Notes: generated from the sequence alone by a model not told the origin. 64,000 nt of DNA from Rhea pennata (GCF_028389875.1 NC_084687.1:8282157-8346156); one strand, 5' to 3'; positions 14,601 through 29,721 are shown, numbered from the stretch's first letter. Program-made: numbers and translations.

Positions 14601-17600
14601 TTTAACATTGTTGCTTGAATCTTTATTTACTTATTCTATGGGAAAAATGCAAATTACTATATGAACTTTATATGCAAGACACTTTAAGAAGATACTGAAA
14701 TTGAATAGTAAAAATATCTTTCTGGTGGGAATATATTAAATAACATTGAACATAAATGCTGATTGGCGGTGTCAATTGCCAGCTGCAAAAACATACAGTA
14801 TTAGGATGGGAAACATACTAGGAAGAAGCAGGCACTTGGGAAGACTATAGTAGTAAAAATGCTATTTTTATTTAAAGGGCTATACAGACAAAGTTCATAT
14901 TCCACTGTATTTTAAACATTTGAATTTCAGTGGCATTGAAACTTTTGGAGCAAAATGCATCACTGGTGTTTTATTGTCCTCCCTAGGCTCAAGTGAGAAG
15001 AAACTAATCCATCATATAAACTCTTATTCTTGTTGTTATGGACTTTATAAGCTACTTCTTTCCCCCTTCATTTTTCATTTTGCATCGTAGATTGAAGGAA
15101 GTGATAACTATTGCCTGCAGAAAGTGACAGGTTATGTTGATTGTTAGAGGCAGTAGGCAAGGCTGGAAATTATTATGGAAGGGAAAGAGCATAGACAGAT
15201 ATTCAGAGTAAGTATTTAGAATGCAATGCAACAGTTTGACCAAGAAAAGTCAAAAAGTAGTTTGTCTTACTGAACTTCAGCTAGAGGCTGAGTTGCTGGC
15301 ATCCTGGAAGAAAATGGGGAACAAGTCTCATGCATTTGGGACAAGAATCTGTGCCAGATTCTGCATGAGAAGGTGCTTGCACTGCAAAAGGGAAAAAGTT
15401 TGTCCTTTATCACATGTGCCTGTGGTTACAGAGTTATTCTATTATTTTTGTGATGTAAATGTTAAGCAGATGGTCAAGATTGCTTCAGAAGTCTGACCTT
15501 TTCATTTTTCTTATTTCCCTAACTTTAGCTGAGTGGGGGAGTTAGTCACGGAATTGCCAAGAAACCCCATGAGGACCAGATAACAATTAGGTGATAGTAC
15601 ACAAATGTCAGGCTTCAAAAAATTAATCCCAGTACAGTCACCCGGATGTGTTTATAGCAGATAATCTAAACACAAACATAATGTTCTAATCTGTATCATT
15701 GTACCTCAGTAACAGATGCTAAATGCATCCATTTTAACCTTTAGGCAATGCACTAGCATCTGTCACATAGATGCTTAAGATGGTATTTTGGAGTGGCTTA
15801 TAAATTTTTTCACAATTGCATTTTCATTTCATAATATTCAACTGTCCCTTGAAATACTTAAAAGTGAGAACAGGAAGCTACATAAAAAACATGGAGTAAC
15901 TTCAGAGGCTGTCAGAGCAATTAGGGAAAGTAAGTGTTGTAAAGCTGATACACACAGTCTTTATTCAATCAGGCCATTAATAAACCAATAAGCATTTTCT
16001 GATTTTCTTTGGATGCTGTTTCTGGCAAAGGATAAATCTATTTTCTAGAGTATACCTATCATGCTGCTTCAAAAATTGTTAGGTTGAAGTATAAATATTT
16101 GGTTAAGTATCATAGGTTGCTGGAATCTATTTCATCTGCAGCCTTCCAGACACAGTAACTGTGATTTTTTTTATTTGTTTGTATCTTTTTCTCTGCATAC
16201 TATGAATTTATGTTTTGCATTTACATATAATGTTTAATTAAAGGAATTCTGTAATCTTCCTTTGTTTTTTAGTCATAAGACATTGCCTTTGTTCAGAGTT
16301 TACATTTGTCCTTGGAGGCAAGAAATAGCAAAGTACAGAGTGATATTTCTGAAGAGTTACCATCCTGAGGGGATAGTAATTTTCCTTGAACAGAATTAAA
16401 CTGCAATGTACCAGATCACCAGGTTCAACTTCTGATAGACTGGTACATTTTAGCTCTCTAACATTAGCAAATAATTCCTCACAGTCATATTCCTGAAGAG
16501 GAAGATAAGATTCACTGACTGCCACTAGGAAATGAGAACAAAAATGGGATTTCATATAACTCCTGAAATGTTGCCTGCAGATCTCTCTGTAACATTTATT
16601 TTCAGATAGTGTCATATTTCACATTTGCTGCATATTTGATTGTTTTCAAATCTTAGACTTTAAATATGCCAGGACGGTTAATCTATAGGCTCAGGGAATT
16701 AATGTCAGATAATAAATTCTCTGAACAAGGGGAAAGAAACCTGAACAGTTGGAGGGATGGGGGCATGACTGAACCACACAAAACAGAAACTGAATGGCAG
16801 TTCAAATACCAAACCAAATCATGGCAAAAAGTTCCTACACAAAGAATTCCAGAGAACATGGACACATAACTACAAAATAAGTACTAAGGAATCTTGGTGC
16901 TGAAGAAATTCTATAAGAATTTAATGTTGCCAAAAATATCACCTCCTTTCCAGCCCAGATAATAGGTGACATTTATAGCTGGTGTTTAATCTTCAGAAGA
17001 CATTATATAGAGTGCCAGATTCAAAGTTAGAAAAATTGGACGTCAAAGTTTAAACATCTAATTTTGAAACTGTGATGTGGAAAAACCTCTGCACATTTAC
17101 TGCAGTATTGTCAGCTGTCATCTTTTTCTTTTGTTATACAGTCAATTAAGTCTCTAGAGATGCATTAGTCTTGGAAGAGCTTAGCTGTATAGTAAGTATG
17201 GCCATTAGGCCCTGAAATGAAGTGGTTGCTACTGCCCTTCTCTGAGCTTCTCGGTAGGTAAATCTTATCAGATTCTAGAAATGTGTTAGTCCTCACCTTA
17301 GGGGGACTCAGTCCAGCAAATGCTCTCAGAATATGGTTAACACGGGCCCATAGGTTAGAGGTCCTTCCAAACCATGGGGTGGTCTTTGCCTTGCGCCAGA
17401 GTTGTGTCCACTTGTAAGAGGCTGCAGTTAGAGCACTCCCCCGAAGATGGGGCGTGTGGGTTATTGTGCCAGTACAGATGAAAGAAATTCAACTTGTGCT
17501 GCCTGCTTTCAGTGTAGGCACAATGTGAACTGAGGTAGCGTAAGGAATGAATGTGATGTGCTATTGGGCAAGCAGTTGCATTCTCTGACATGTTTCCAAA

Positions 17601-18214
17601 GAGCTGGGCTATTGAGAGCTTTGAAAATGAAGAGGTGAGTGCCTGCTATTTAGAGAGTGTTTCCAGGCTGGGAATCCTACACTGGCTCCTCACAGACCTG
17701 ACTAGAGCCCCCAGTGAGCTGTAGGATCTCAGATGTGCCCTCACCTTCTTAGAACTTTTTGTCTAGCCTTTTGTTTGTCCTTAGTGTGAAGTCTAAGTGA
17801 ATTGAACTTATTTTGGTGACAATTAAGTTGTAACTGTACAGATATAAATATTTAATCTTGCTAGATAAATTATATACAGTAGCAGATGTCTCTTGTGCTA
17901 AAGCATTTAACTATGTAAGTCCTGTAATTATATCACAGTAGACAGAACCATAGTGCAGGGAATAAGCTATCTTGTTATATTGTTTATTTGGACTAAAAGT
18001 CATAGAGTTACTGCTGAACAGCTGATGTGCAAAATCCTGTTTATGTTAGAGCCTGGTAATGGCTTAAATGAAACCAAATGATAACCTAAGTCTAAGGTAA
18101 TATCAAAATTGTAATAAAATATTTCAGAAACCACATTTCAGTACTGAAAGGGCTAGGTTGTCACAGTATGTAAGACAAGAGGTTCTCATGCATTAAAATT
18201 ACTGGTTTAGAAGA
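5331..18214. other. AT-rich non-coding DNA with simple repeats
   Basis: No exon chain, RNA gene or recognisable transposon could be supported. Simple tracts include T-rich DNA at about 5809-5842, a C10/T9 run at about 9625-9643 and (TTTA)n at about 12536-12550. Open frames here reach 135 codons (6639-7046, minus) and 125 codons (16238-16615, minus), but none shows a domain or splice context that I recognise. Confidence 0.55.
11621..11650. repeat. poly(A) tract, A30
   Basis: Thirty A residues preceded by CAA steps. It may be the tail of a plus-strand retroposon, but the sequence upstream matches nothing I can name. Confidence 0.9.
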
Positions 18215-19300
18215 TGGGCATCCAGACATGATGCAACAGTCAGTTTTCAGGATAAAGTCCTGCAGGGGTCAGTCCTTGAGCCCAAGTTTATCAGCATTCA
18301 TAAGTGATGTGGAATGGGAAAATGGCAAGGAGACTGAGTCTTCCTGGTACGTGTTTGTCTTTAGTCTCCCTGAAGAATTACAGGAGGACTTTGTTGCATT
18401 ATGTGTCTAGGTGATAACAAATGAAATGAGATATAAAGTTCAATGTAAGTAACATGAAGTGATGTACCAGGATTAAAATACGTATATACAAAATACTAAT
18501 TTTACATATACAGTAATGGGCTCCAAGCTGACTGTTAAGGAAAATTACACCTAATAATTATCACAGACAATTTTGGAGTCTTTTTTAAAGAACATTTTCT
18601 GTAATTTTTTTTTTTTTTTTAAGCAAGTTGACTATTAAGAAGGAAGAACAATTTGTTATGTCATTGCAAAAATTTCTGTTGCATCCATATGCAGTTCTCA
18701 TCTTACTGCTTTAGAAGGGAGGTAGTAGAACTGGAAAATGTTTGAAGAACGGTGAGGAGGACAGTCAAGCATGTGCAATCGTTTAACATACGGAAGCAGC
18801 TTAACAAAATCATACGGTCTAGTCTGGAAAGTAAATGTATAAAATAATGGGAAAAGGGGAGAGAGATGACAGATGTCTATTATGTCATTTGAGACATTGC
18901 AAAGATGATTATTGTGTGCCTTGTACAGCATGAGAAGTAGAGGGCAATAAAAGCTGCTCAGAGCAAAGAACAGACTGCTCTTCATGTTATAGACAGCTCA
19001 GCTGTGAACTTCTTGCTTCTGAATGTCATGAACAGGAGGAGTTTGTATGGGTTCAAGGGAAACTGAACACATTCCTGGAAAGGAAGTCCATGGAGGATCA
19101 ATGCTATGCCTACTGCTTTAAGAAATCCCTAGAATGCAAATTTCTGGAGAATGGGAAAATATTCTGGAGCCATTTAATATGCGTATGTTCTAAACTTATA
19201 TATTTCCATAGTTATCCTGTAGTCATTTTTTGTAGGAAGCAAGATACTTAGCTAAACAGGTGTTTGGTCTGACTCACTGCTTATGCTAAGGCACTTTGTT
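18215..19300 (+). mobile_element. Ancient CR1-type LINE copy
   Basis: Successive blocks follow the order of an old amniote CR1 (the type also seen in turtles and crocodiles). They are the reverse-transcriptase phrase 'tcagcattcataagtgatgt' (about 18291), an 'aagtgatgtaccagg' block (18456), 'gtagtagaactggaaaatg' (18722), the decayed 'tatgtcatttgagac' area (18880), and a 3' region with 'gtttggtctgactcactgc' (about 19262), equivalent to the conserved 'ggtctgacccagtat' tail. Divergence is heavy and stops are frequent. It is much older than the copies at 270 and 54330. Confidence 0.65.
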
Positions 19301-22300
19301 TGGGAGGGAATTTAAATACTTAGCACATTTACCTGCCATGATGAAAAATGGGATTTGTTGCAAAGGAAGTCCAATTACAAATTTTGCAGCTTTTATGTTG
19401 AACAAGACAGTTGAAATTGCATATTTTCTTTCCATTCAAGTTTTCTACCCTTTCCTGCATGTATGGGAGAGTAGAGTGGAGAAGGGAAACGCTGCTTTTG
19501 TGTTACTTAGTTACACACGGTTTTTATGGCATTCATTCTGGACAACTGTGCAACAGCACTCAAATTTGTGAACAGAGAGCAGCTGGCTCCTTCAGATAAC
19601 TACGGCCTTCAGTGTAAGTACAAAAAAGTAAACGAGTATGTAAAAATAGTGGGTACTTACCGTAGAACAGGGTCTTCTAAGAGCGTGAGAGTAGTTTTTA
19701 CGTCCTGTTATCTTTCTGGTGATTATTTAAGGCCAACTATCGTGATGTGTATGCAGTCCCTTCCCAGGGCAGAGTTGTGCTAGGGGTTGTGTTGTTTCAT
19801 GGGACTTCCTGGGACCAGGACTTTCCTTTCTTGAGTGAGAGCCCGCTGAGTGGAGCGGGCAGGCTGGGGCTTTCATTGTGTGCCTTTACACATTCGCAGA
19901 ATGAAGCCTGTCATAATTTCAGACCACCATGCACGTAGGAAGCTGCCCCAGGAGTGAGTGGGGTAGAGGCTTGCTAAGGCCTCTTCCAATAGAAGCACCA
20001 TGAGGGAGTAGCAGTACCAGCAGGCAATAGTGCTAAAGCAAGCCAAGAGTTGCTCGTGGTGTGGAGGCTGGAGCTGTGCTGCTGGAATAATATTAGCATT
20101 CCTGTGTTCCTGGGACAGCAGTTTCCGAATCTTTCAGGAATTCATTGTTGAGTGGGTATTTGACTAGTTCAAAATATGTTCGGATCTCCGCACTAGCAGC
20201 TGCTTCCCCTCTTGCTGAGGCAGCCATCAGTGGCTCACTAGATGTTGCAAAATCTCTCTAAATCTCAGATCATCCTTGTGCAAAACCTGAGAGAAGTTTT
20301 GAGAGGTCATCAAAACTGGATGGGCAAACTATTTCATAGGTTTCATCTCAAAAACATTAACCATACCCTGACAGTTAGTGAATGAAACTGATGAAATTAG
20401 TGCAGTTTGATTGTTTATTTTCAATACAGATTTTCAGTGTATTTGAAAATCTTCCACATATATCAATTTTACTTTGATCTGTGGTGATTTGTGATAAAAA
20501 TGAGATTATGCTAACAAGAAATTTTTGCAAGAAACTATATAGCTATTGTTATCCTTCAGAAAGGCTTAAATAACAGTCTTATATGTTCAAAGCCTTTGAA
20601 GAAGATATTTCACTAATTATATGCTAGACACATTTCCATGGATGCTTTTACTTGTCATGGGGATCAGAGGGTCTCAACACTTGTAACTGCTAGTGTTATG
20701 CAGTTTAAGCATGTTTATGCTTAAGTGCTTTGTAGATGCATGCATCACCACCAGAATGCTGGGTGCTAGTCTTAAACTGTTATGCCTTGTACTGAACACT
20801 GAAGGCCTAAACCTAAAGGCTGTGGCTCTGCTGACAAGACAACATCAGAATCCTGTACGCATGTCTAGGCATTTGAACTCTGCTGTGGGAAACCATCACT
20901 GAGTTACATACTTTCTTTTTTTTTTAAAAAAAAATCACTTTTTCTTTTATGCTTTCCATTCCTCTTTGGACTGTTGAATAGCCTGGTGGAAGAAGGATTG
21001 TCCCTGGAGAAGATTTCTAATTTTGCTCCTTGGGTGCGCAGAAACTTCTAAAGAGCAGGCTGCAGGCTAATCCTGGTGGAGGAGGGCTGGGAAAGGTCAG
21101 GGGCCCCTGAGTCTTGGCTCTTTTTTCAGTGACTCTGCTGGTAAAGCCCCACAGACATTCTCCAAGGCTCTCTGCTGAAGACAAGAGACAGATCATTTTC
21201 CCCTCTGGATTTATAAGACTGTTTAAAGTTATGGCATCCTTAGGGCCCATGAGGCAGCCAAGGTCTAAGCAAATAGCTGGGAAAGCTGCAAACATGGAAA
21301 GTAAATAGATGCTGCATTTTTCATACAAGTAACTTCTCTCAGCAAGCTTCTTAGATGCAGACATGCCTGTTTGCCACAGCTGAGCTCTATACTAGTCTAT
21401 ACACTTGTCTGTATTTGGAAGCCAAAGTCCTGGCAGTTCCGGTTTCCTGACTTTTAAAACATTCAGTTTTCGCTATTCGCCTTTAAAATAATATAGCCTT
21501 TTGTGAGGCATGCATAAGTATGGTGATGTTCTCTCTGTATCACTCTCATAATACCAGCAAACCAGCTGTCAGATTAGTTCAGTGAATGTTAGATGTAGCA
21601 GTAGATTTATTACATTATTCCATCTGGTTTTGTAAATAAAGTTGTTTCTCTTGGAAATCAAAGCTTTCACAGCAATATTATCTTTTTTGTTAAAATGAGG
21701 GCAGTAAGCATTTAAATTGAAAATGACCTATTTTGACAGTTTTAGGAGAGTTTTGTGTAACTTCATTTTAAAGTGGAAAAATCATGTTAGTATTGTCATC
21801 AGTTTTTACGCTCTGCTTAGACAATCCTTCAGGCTACTAAAATGCATCTTCTGGAATGTTGAAGTTGGTCAGTTTTATTTTATGCCAGAAACAGTAACAG
21901 GTATTTGCTATAAAGTAGAAAAATCTGCTTACTCCATCACCCCTTGCAGGTGACTACAATGATGAAAGATTCTGGAACCCCAGGAAGACTTCTTTTGCAA
22001 TGCAAGGTTAAAGAATACCAAGTTTTGCCTTTTACTCCCAAATTGGTATTTGCCTTTTCTTCCTGAAGTTGTTCATATCATTCACACATTTGTTTTAAAA
22101 AACTTAATGAGCACATTCATATCTCTTGGCTGTCGGTCTGACATATAAGTACCTATGCGTGTCCTTGTAAAAGGATGATTATCTTGCATGTTATCATAAT
22201 GGCAGTAAAAGATGCTTTCCTAGTCCATACTTAGTTTTAGCTTACAGCAGGAAAAGAAAACACAAGTAAGTGGCTATGGTAAGAGCGAGCACAGATCTAG

Positions 22301-24338
22301 TTCATTAGAAAATAATACTCTTTGTCAAAAGACTTCTTCATACTGTAGAGGGAGAGTTGGTACTCCCTTTCTTGGTAATTACAAAGAGGAAAGGAGACAG
22401 GCAGAAGAATTCTGAGGAAGTCAATGCTGACACTGTAACATGTTAAAAAAGCTCACACCAATGTCAGGAACTGTAACACCCTGAAGAGACTAATCAAGAA
22501 TCAGTGACCGAATTATGGTAACATATAGTGTATCTGAGTGACAAAGATTGTCACTAGTTTTTCCTCTTGAGATTTAAGAGGAAGAAATATTTTTATTTGG
22601 CAAGTGCAATGTATGTACCATAAATGGTTTTGAAAAATATGTATTTAGATGTCATTGTACTAAATTATTTTTCTTAACTCATCCTACTATATTGCATTAT
22701 TCCTCATAAAGTTGAGGATCTGCTAAAATCTGGGCTCATGTTGCAATATATTTCTTTCTCATTCACTGCCTGTAACAGATTTATTTCATTCACTGACTAG
22801 TTATACAGTTAATCATGTGTGTAAAGTTTTTTTTTCCCATCTAGAATATTTCCTGGAAATAGTCCAGTTCTTTTGTACTATGTGAGTACTAGCACATCAA
22901 TCAGACAGGAGGAGTTTATCTGTTTTCAACTGCAAGGAAGTTAGTTTCAAGAATCCTTCATCTAAACCACCTCATCACACAGTGCAGTTCTTTTTGTATT
23001 GATGTATTAATTACTAATCAAACTTGTTAATTAAATGAAGCCAACCAACCCTCTCTTCCTATCTGTTTTTTTATTTTTCTCAACTATGTTGCATCATACA
23101 TCCTAGTGCTCCTTCATGTTTCTATCTATTTGGACTTAATCCGAACAGAAGTCCTCAGCTTTGCACTTGGAAGTTGTTTAATTTGACAGATTCCGTATTT
23201 GCGACATCAAAATAGGTTTCCATGGAAAAAAATTACAAGCTCTAATTAAAAATGCAGAGGTCACAAGTTTCCCAGAACCAGTAGGGCATAGATCCTAGGA
23301 TGAAAGAAACACAACATAAGAAATCCATCCAGAGACATGTCATTCTGTAACTTTCCAGATCTGAATGAAGAATAGCAAGTGTTCAGAAAAAGTACAAGCC
23401 TGAAATTCTGATCAAGCTCTCTTGTACTCATTCATATGCTGTATCTCTCCCTTTCTATTGGCATAAATTGCTTCTGGAAATCATACAGACCTGCCTGGTC
23501 ATCCTTTCAAATTAGATATTCTCCATGTAATATTTAAGTGTTCTGTCAAGCACATGCTTACATAATTTCCTTTAAAAGCTGATGAACACTCAGTTAGGTG
23601 TCATTCATGTTCTTTTTCTTCAATACTTATTAATTTGTTTATTAATTCATGATGTGTTGCTACTGCAGTACAATGTCAAGTTATCTCCAGTTTCCTCTCA
23701 GGACAGTTGCAAAGCCCTTCTGTCCTATGGAGGCAGAAAACTTGCAGTCTGAGCCCTACACACCCAAATACTGTTCTAGATACAAAAATTAAATATCATT
23801 GCACTGATGACTGAGCTTGTCAAAGTACAAAATGACTCTTAGTAGTCTCTTCTCTCTAGAGAAGCTGCCTTTCAGCAGCAGGTCTCACTGTGCACATCTG
23901 CAGCCTTTTGTAATCAGCCAAAACTCAACCTGAGTCGTGTGGCCTCCAGAGACCCATTCTCTTGAGTGAAGGACAGTCAAAGGGTTATCTCAGAGGTAAG
24001 TAGACAATTGTTTTATGTGTGTTTTGATTAAACCATGTGTGGATCAGAAAAACCTGAGGTAAACTTTTGTATAAGGTTTCAGTTATCTGCAAAAGATCTT
24101 AAGAAAAGGTAGAGCAAAAAGCTCATGAGGTAGAGCTATTATTCCAATGTATTGCATTTTTTTTTCTTTCTTCCTTTCTTCCTTTGGGTCTAGTTACTAC
24201 TGGAATTCTGTGCTCAGTTTGTTGTTGGTGTTGGGTATGGGTCACTATCATGACTGTGGCCTCAGGCCACATCTCTTAAACTAGGGATGAAAAACTAGAG
24301 GCATACAAGAACATAAACTGATTTTGTTGTTAGCATAG

Positions 24339-24364
24339 TTTTTTTTTTTTTTTTTTTTTTTTTT
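24339..24364. repeat. poly(T) tract
   Basis: Uninterrupted run of 26 T residues, possibly the tail of a minus-strand retroposon that I cannot identify. Confidence 0.9.
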
Positions 24365-27198
24365 GAACTGCAGAAGCTGACATTGGGATTATGTATTTCA
24401 AAGCCTATATGCTTTCAGTCTATTAGAAAAGACCATAATTGACAAATCAACAATAGATTCTCCCCCCTCCCCTTTTGGTTTTAAAGTACCGTGGCTAATT
24501 AGGATGAGTGATAGATGTCTGCATGAACTCTTACAAATGCTGATCTATAGTTTTATGAATGTAGAAAATGTCATTCATCTGTATTTAATGAGACTTGTTT
24601 ATATTTTTGAAGTCTATGAACTGAGCTAATTGCCATGAAAAATTCTTGGCAGCTGCCTTGAAATGGTTATACCAGCTACTTCCTTTTACCATTCTCTGTC
24701 TTCTAATAAGAATTTTTCAGATAGTTATATTCTGAGGATCCAAAACTAATGCCTTTTGAGTGAACTGAAACAGTGTCAGATCTTAACTTTCTCACTTCGG
24801 TTGTAAATCACACTAGATAAGAGAATGCGTGAATTCAGATTGGAGTTCAGAGGGCAACCATCCTCCTAAGAAGGTACAAGCCTTATACTTAACCCAGTTC
24901 TATGTTAATCGGTTACTTTGTCCTTTTAAATGAGTGGGAAAAATAAGCTAATGATTTAAAATTCCTTGCTGCTTAATATAATAACTTGATCATTTCTGTG
25001 TGCAGATAGTACAGGCCTGTTTCCTATCATAAAGCAACAAAAAGGACAACAACAGTCATTTTACATAAAGCCAGTATTTCCATTTTCCCATGTTAATTGT
25101 TGAGGGTTTTTTATTGCTATCTGTATTTCTTCTGCATTGATTAAAATATACAGCAAGATCCTCTGAAGGAGCGGTATTATTAAGGGAAAATCTGAAGATC
25201 TTTTTTCTCTGAGTGGCGTCTTCTGAAAGATATCTCACCATTAAAGGTTTGTAGAAGGCAAGAAACTGGAGTAAAACTGTTGCAGAGAGCTTGAGGTAAG
25301 AGCATAGAGTGTGTAAACTCCTTTTGTACTAAAGAATCTGATTCAGAGTGTTGCTAAGTACAAACAGAAATATTTTTCTAGTAGTTGCCAAACAAGCAGA
25401 AGGCTTTCTGTGTTTCTTTTAACTATTTGGAAGTTAAGGGAGGAGAAAGAAAAATATCTCTCTAGGCTATCAGAGACTTTAGTAACACTCAGAATGCTGG
25501 GATGTGGCTGGCTTATCTCATGCTCCCCTGAAGAGGAAGAACTCTGGAGCTGAAATCTTGACTTGTGTTTAGCTGCAGTGCGTTTTTAAAGCAGTGCTTC
25601 TGTTATCCCAGAGCTCTGCTGTTTCTCGCCTAGGAAACCAGCTGGATTCTTGGACAGCAGGCCTTTCTGGTGGACTGTATGCCTGGAAGGTTAAATTGCA
25701 GCAGACAGGTGTAACAACTCTAGTAGTAATTAGAAGAGGTAGTGGGTGAATTATGGGCGAAAGATGTATTAAGGATACTTCTGGACCTGGGAGAAACTTG
25801 GAGTGAGCATTAGCTCTAAGCATAGGCAATAAAGAACAGGGCAAGAGCAAGCTTTTATGGTACTACACGAAACTTTAAGGACTATTTAATGGAAGAGGCA
25901 TTATCTAAATATGTATGAGATCTGTCTGGATTCAAGAGGTATATGCTAGGTATGGATCAGTGATCAGGAGGCAGATTGTTTATCTTGGTCTGTACAATTC
26001 TCATAAATCGTGTAGCTCCTTTGTTTGTTCTTGTCCTAGACTCTGTGTATCTGGGTAAGGTCCTCCTTTGATGGAGGGCTGCGTCGCCCACATTAACTGT
26101 CAAATGGAATTGACAAATGTAGCACACGTTTGCATTGACTTCTTTGCTGTCAGATTGCACTACAGGTTAGTTGTGGTGAAAGGGCTAGAAGCAAAAGGTG
26201 GAACTTGCTCTGTGTGTGATAAGCACAATACAAGCATGGATTCTAGAGGAATCTGGCCAGTATCCTAGTTATCTTACCCTGCTGATATTAATTTTTAAAA
26301 ATGAAAGCATGCTTATGGAAAACTATAAGCAAAGCTCACACTTTTAAGAAAGGTTTTGATTTACTCTTATCAGGCTATAGATTAGATATGACTTCCCAAA
26401 AATAAGCTTTCTATAAAAGCAGGTCACCAGTGCACATATGAGAGAATTTTTTCCAGAAACTGTGTTAATGCCACTGTGTTATCTGATTTTGGTTTTGCAT
26501 GTTAACAGAATGCAACTTCATTGCAATTTAGGATGAGCTAGTATTTGATCAGACTAGTTAGTTCTTTTACTATACTCCTAAATACTATTTTAGCTGCTTG
26601 TGGCTCTTTGTTAAAAATGCACATTTGTAACAAGCTGAGTGCTTGCTAGATCGGTAGTCTATGTTGAAGTCTGTTGATGAGAAGAGCAGTTTGTCCTTGT
26701 ATTTATTGTTTCCTAGTGCTGATCTGATCTACCACAGCGAAACTGACCTCCTGAAAAGCTTCCCAGCCTGATTAATTTTAATCAATAATTTGGGATTAGT
26801 CAGCATGCTAATCTTTGTATTCTTAGGTATGCATAAATTAAGGATTTATCTTCAACCATCTTTCTACAAAACTTGTAATGAAAAGAGCAGCTTTTTTGTT
26901 AGGGTGCTCAAGCTTTACTCTGCCAGTGATGGAGTATATTGGTCCTCTCTCATCATCTTTTTATGAGAAATTCTGAATAATACATTTTTTATAGGTGCAG
27001 TTGCCAAAGGATGCAGGATAGTTTGTCAGTGCACACTCTTGGTAGCATGTGACAAAGTCTAATTGCTTTTCAGCTCTATTCAGTGGCCTTAATGCTGTGA
27101 GTGCCGTAATGATGTCAGAGACTTGGCTGTGTGTCCAGATTTTTGTTGAGCTGGACTAATATGAATTGGCCCTTAGTTGCAGTGCTTGATTAGAAGGA

Positions 27199-27206
<8 letters not shown>

Positions 27207-27241
<35 letters not shown>
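27207..27241. repeat. (AG)n microsatellite
   Basis: Uninterrupted GA/AG dinucleotides following an A-rich start. The poly-Ser/Leu minus-strand frame over it (27173-27409) is a repeat artefact. Confidence 0.95.
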
Positions 27242-27243
<2 letters not shown>

Positions 27244-29721
27244 AGTCAGCTCCTCTGTCATGCACTGGAAGTATTGAGTTGCTCTGGTCTGGGTTTTCAC
27301 TGGTGCCATTTAGTATAATGACATAATCTACAGAAAGGTGGGCGGGGTGTATTTTTTGTCTTAGGGTTTTGGGGGTTTTGATTTTTTTGCAACAGCTAGA
27401 AAATTTCATGGGGTTATTACCAAGGACATGATAGGAGATTTTAATAGTTTATATAAACATACTGAGTTTAAAAACTGAAATCGGAGGGAAGAACAGATTG
27501 GGGACTAGAATCTAGACGTTTCTTGCACCATGACTCAGTGGTCATTGCATCGTTACACAGGTTAGCTTCTGCTCCTGCAACCTTTAGGAGATACTTTAAT
27601 TTATGTATAACACAGTGCAAGGTTTTCAGCAAATTGAAACGTGGACATTGTGTTGTTGGTCATTATAATAAACAGGAACAGTTAATTAATAGGTTCATTT
27701 TCAGGATCTGTTGCAAAGGGTTAATATATGACATCTCCTTACCTCAATGACAAACATATTTTCATATATAGGAATATTTTGAATACACATATCCTAAATG
27801 TTCGTTTCAGTTATCAATGAGAGAAGGCGGCTATTATATTGTCTTTGTGGCTGACACTTGGGAGAAGAAGGAAAAAGTCATTCTCTGTTAGTCACTTATC
27901 TAAAGCATTTTGTTCCATACATAAGGATCTTTGAAATGAAAGAGTAAACTTCTGAGAATGGAAACAATGAAGCTTCTTTCGTTGCACTTCTGAGTGGATT
28001 TACTGTGATAACCAGTAATAGACAGCAGTTCTCTGAGGCAAACCATGTTTGCATGTGTTTGGAAATATATTTATTGCAAATGAAAGCAAACAAAGCAATG
28101 AGATATTTTTCATCCTCCATAAGCTTGTCTATTCTGTGTATGTGTGTGCTGGTTATTTTCGAGAGAGGGAAGAACATGCAGAAGGACCACTGTCCACATT
28201 GTAAAATCTGAGTGGAGTTACGGCAGCTGCCTCTGCAAGTGAACAGACTCCACTCCGATTTGTTCCTCAGCTTAGTCTGCCTATTCTCCAAATCAGTCCT
28301 GTCCTCTAGACCCCCAAAACTCCATTCAAACTCCTACTCTATTCAGGACCTCAAGTCTGCTCTTGTACCACAACAAAAATATTCAGCTGTATCTTACACA
28401 AGTTGCTTAATATAGAAGAGATGTTCCACAGGGGATAACACAGGAGGACATATGCATGTTTTTAAACAATTGTGCTCTTTCTTTGTCAATGCATTTGACA
28501 GTAATATGGCAAGAAGCCTCAAATTTAGCTGTAGTTCTATAGAATACAGCAGGCCCTTTAAAAACTTAAAAGTGCAATGGAAGCTCAAGCAAAGACCTTC
28601 AGATACCCCTGTGCTTGGAGGCATGGGAACTGAAGACACTGCCTAAGACACACTCTTCGTATTCTGATTGCTTTGCCTCAGGCTCATTGAGTCATAAGTG
28701 AATTTATGAAGTCTGTTCGTTTTTGCCATGCTGGAACAAGCTTTCATAATTATTTCTAGATGCAATTCTGAAATTGTTCAGAATTGGAAGAGTGAACTAA
28801 ACATAAACAGCATTCCTTTTCCATTGCAAGCTGTGACAGTCTAGGGAGTCAGTCTTACAGTACAGGTAATTTTAATAAATTTTATGATACGGAGGCTGTC
28901 ATTTGAGGGCCATGTCACAGATGGTTTTGCGCAAACTGTTAAGTTAGAACTACTGCTTTTACAGCTGGAAGAACTGTTCTATATAGTCTCTCCAACAGTA
29001 CAAGAACTTTGCAAGGAAACAAATCCTCAGTGTAGAACAAAGCAATGTAGCTGTCAATACTGACCTTTAAAAACTAAAGAATTTCTGTGCCTGAGAGTGC
29101 CTTGTAGAACTCAAGAGTATTTCTTTATGATAAATTTTTGAATGCAGTCTGTGATATCTGGATGTATCACAAGTGTATATTTACTCTTAAACAACCGAAA
29201 GAATTGCCACTACAAATTTGATTGGCAAAGCAAAGACATCTGTGAACAGACTATGTGCAGGGAATTTACTATGGATAGTCTTTCAGAAAATTGTTCTTGC
29301 ACAGCTATTCAGTAATACTTGCATGCTTGTGAAAGGTCACACTATCTGATTCCTTTTCTCTTTCTCCCATGAATGAGCACTTTCCAGATTAGCCTCAATG
29401 AAGGCTTTGTTTCTGTCCTCAATGTTTAGCACAAACTTCCTGGTGATCAGAATGAGAAATCCTGTCATAAAGGAGATTTATCTTCTCTGACTGCCAATTT
29501 AGAAATATTGCTTATTGGCAGATGGAGCTGAGAGTTTAGTGAAAGCATTTAGTTAAGTCCTTAAGCTTTTTACTCTGTAGGACCCAATGCAGATGTCCCA
29601 CCAATAGAGCTTCTGGAAAGATTATTCTGATACTATGTGCAAGACAGAGACTTTTCACCTTTCACCTTGAAAACCTGTCCTGCCCTATTACATATGTTTT
29701 TCCCCATCAGGCAAGAGAAAT

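Noticed and set aside
16238..16615. 125-codon minus-strand frame that looks mildly protein-like
   Set aside because: It is isolated in AT-rich DNA with no promoter, splice partners or recognised domain. A protein search would reopen it.
27896..28291. 131-codon minus-strand frame
   Set aside because: No recognisable motif and an overlapping plus-strand frame. Best explained by chance.
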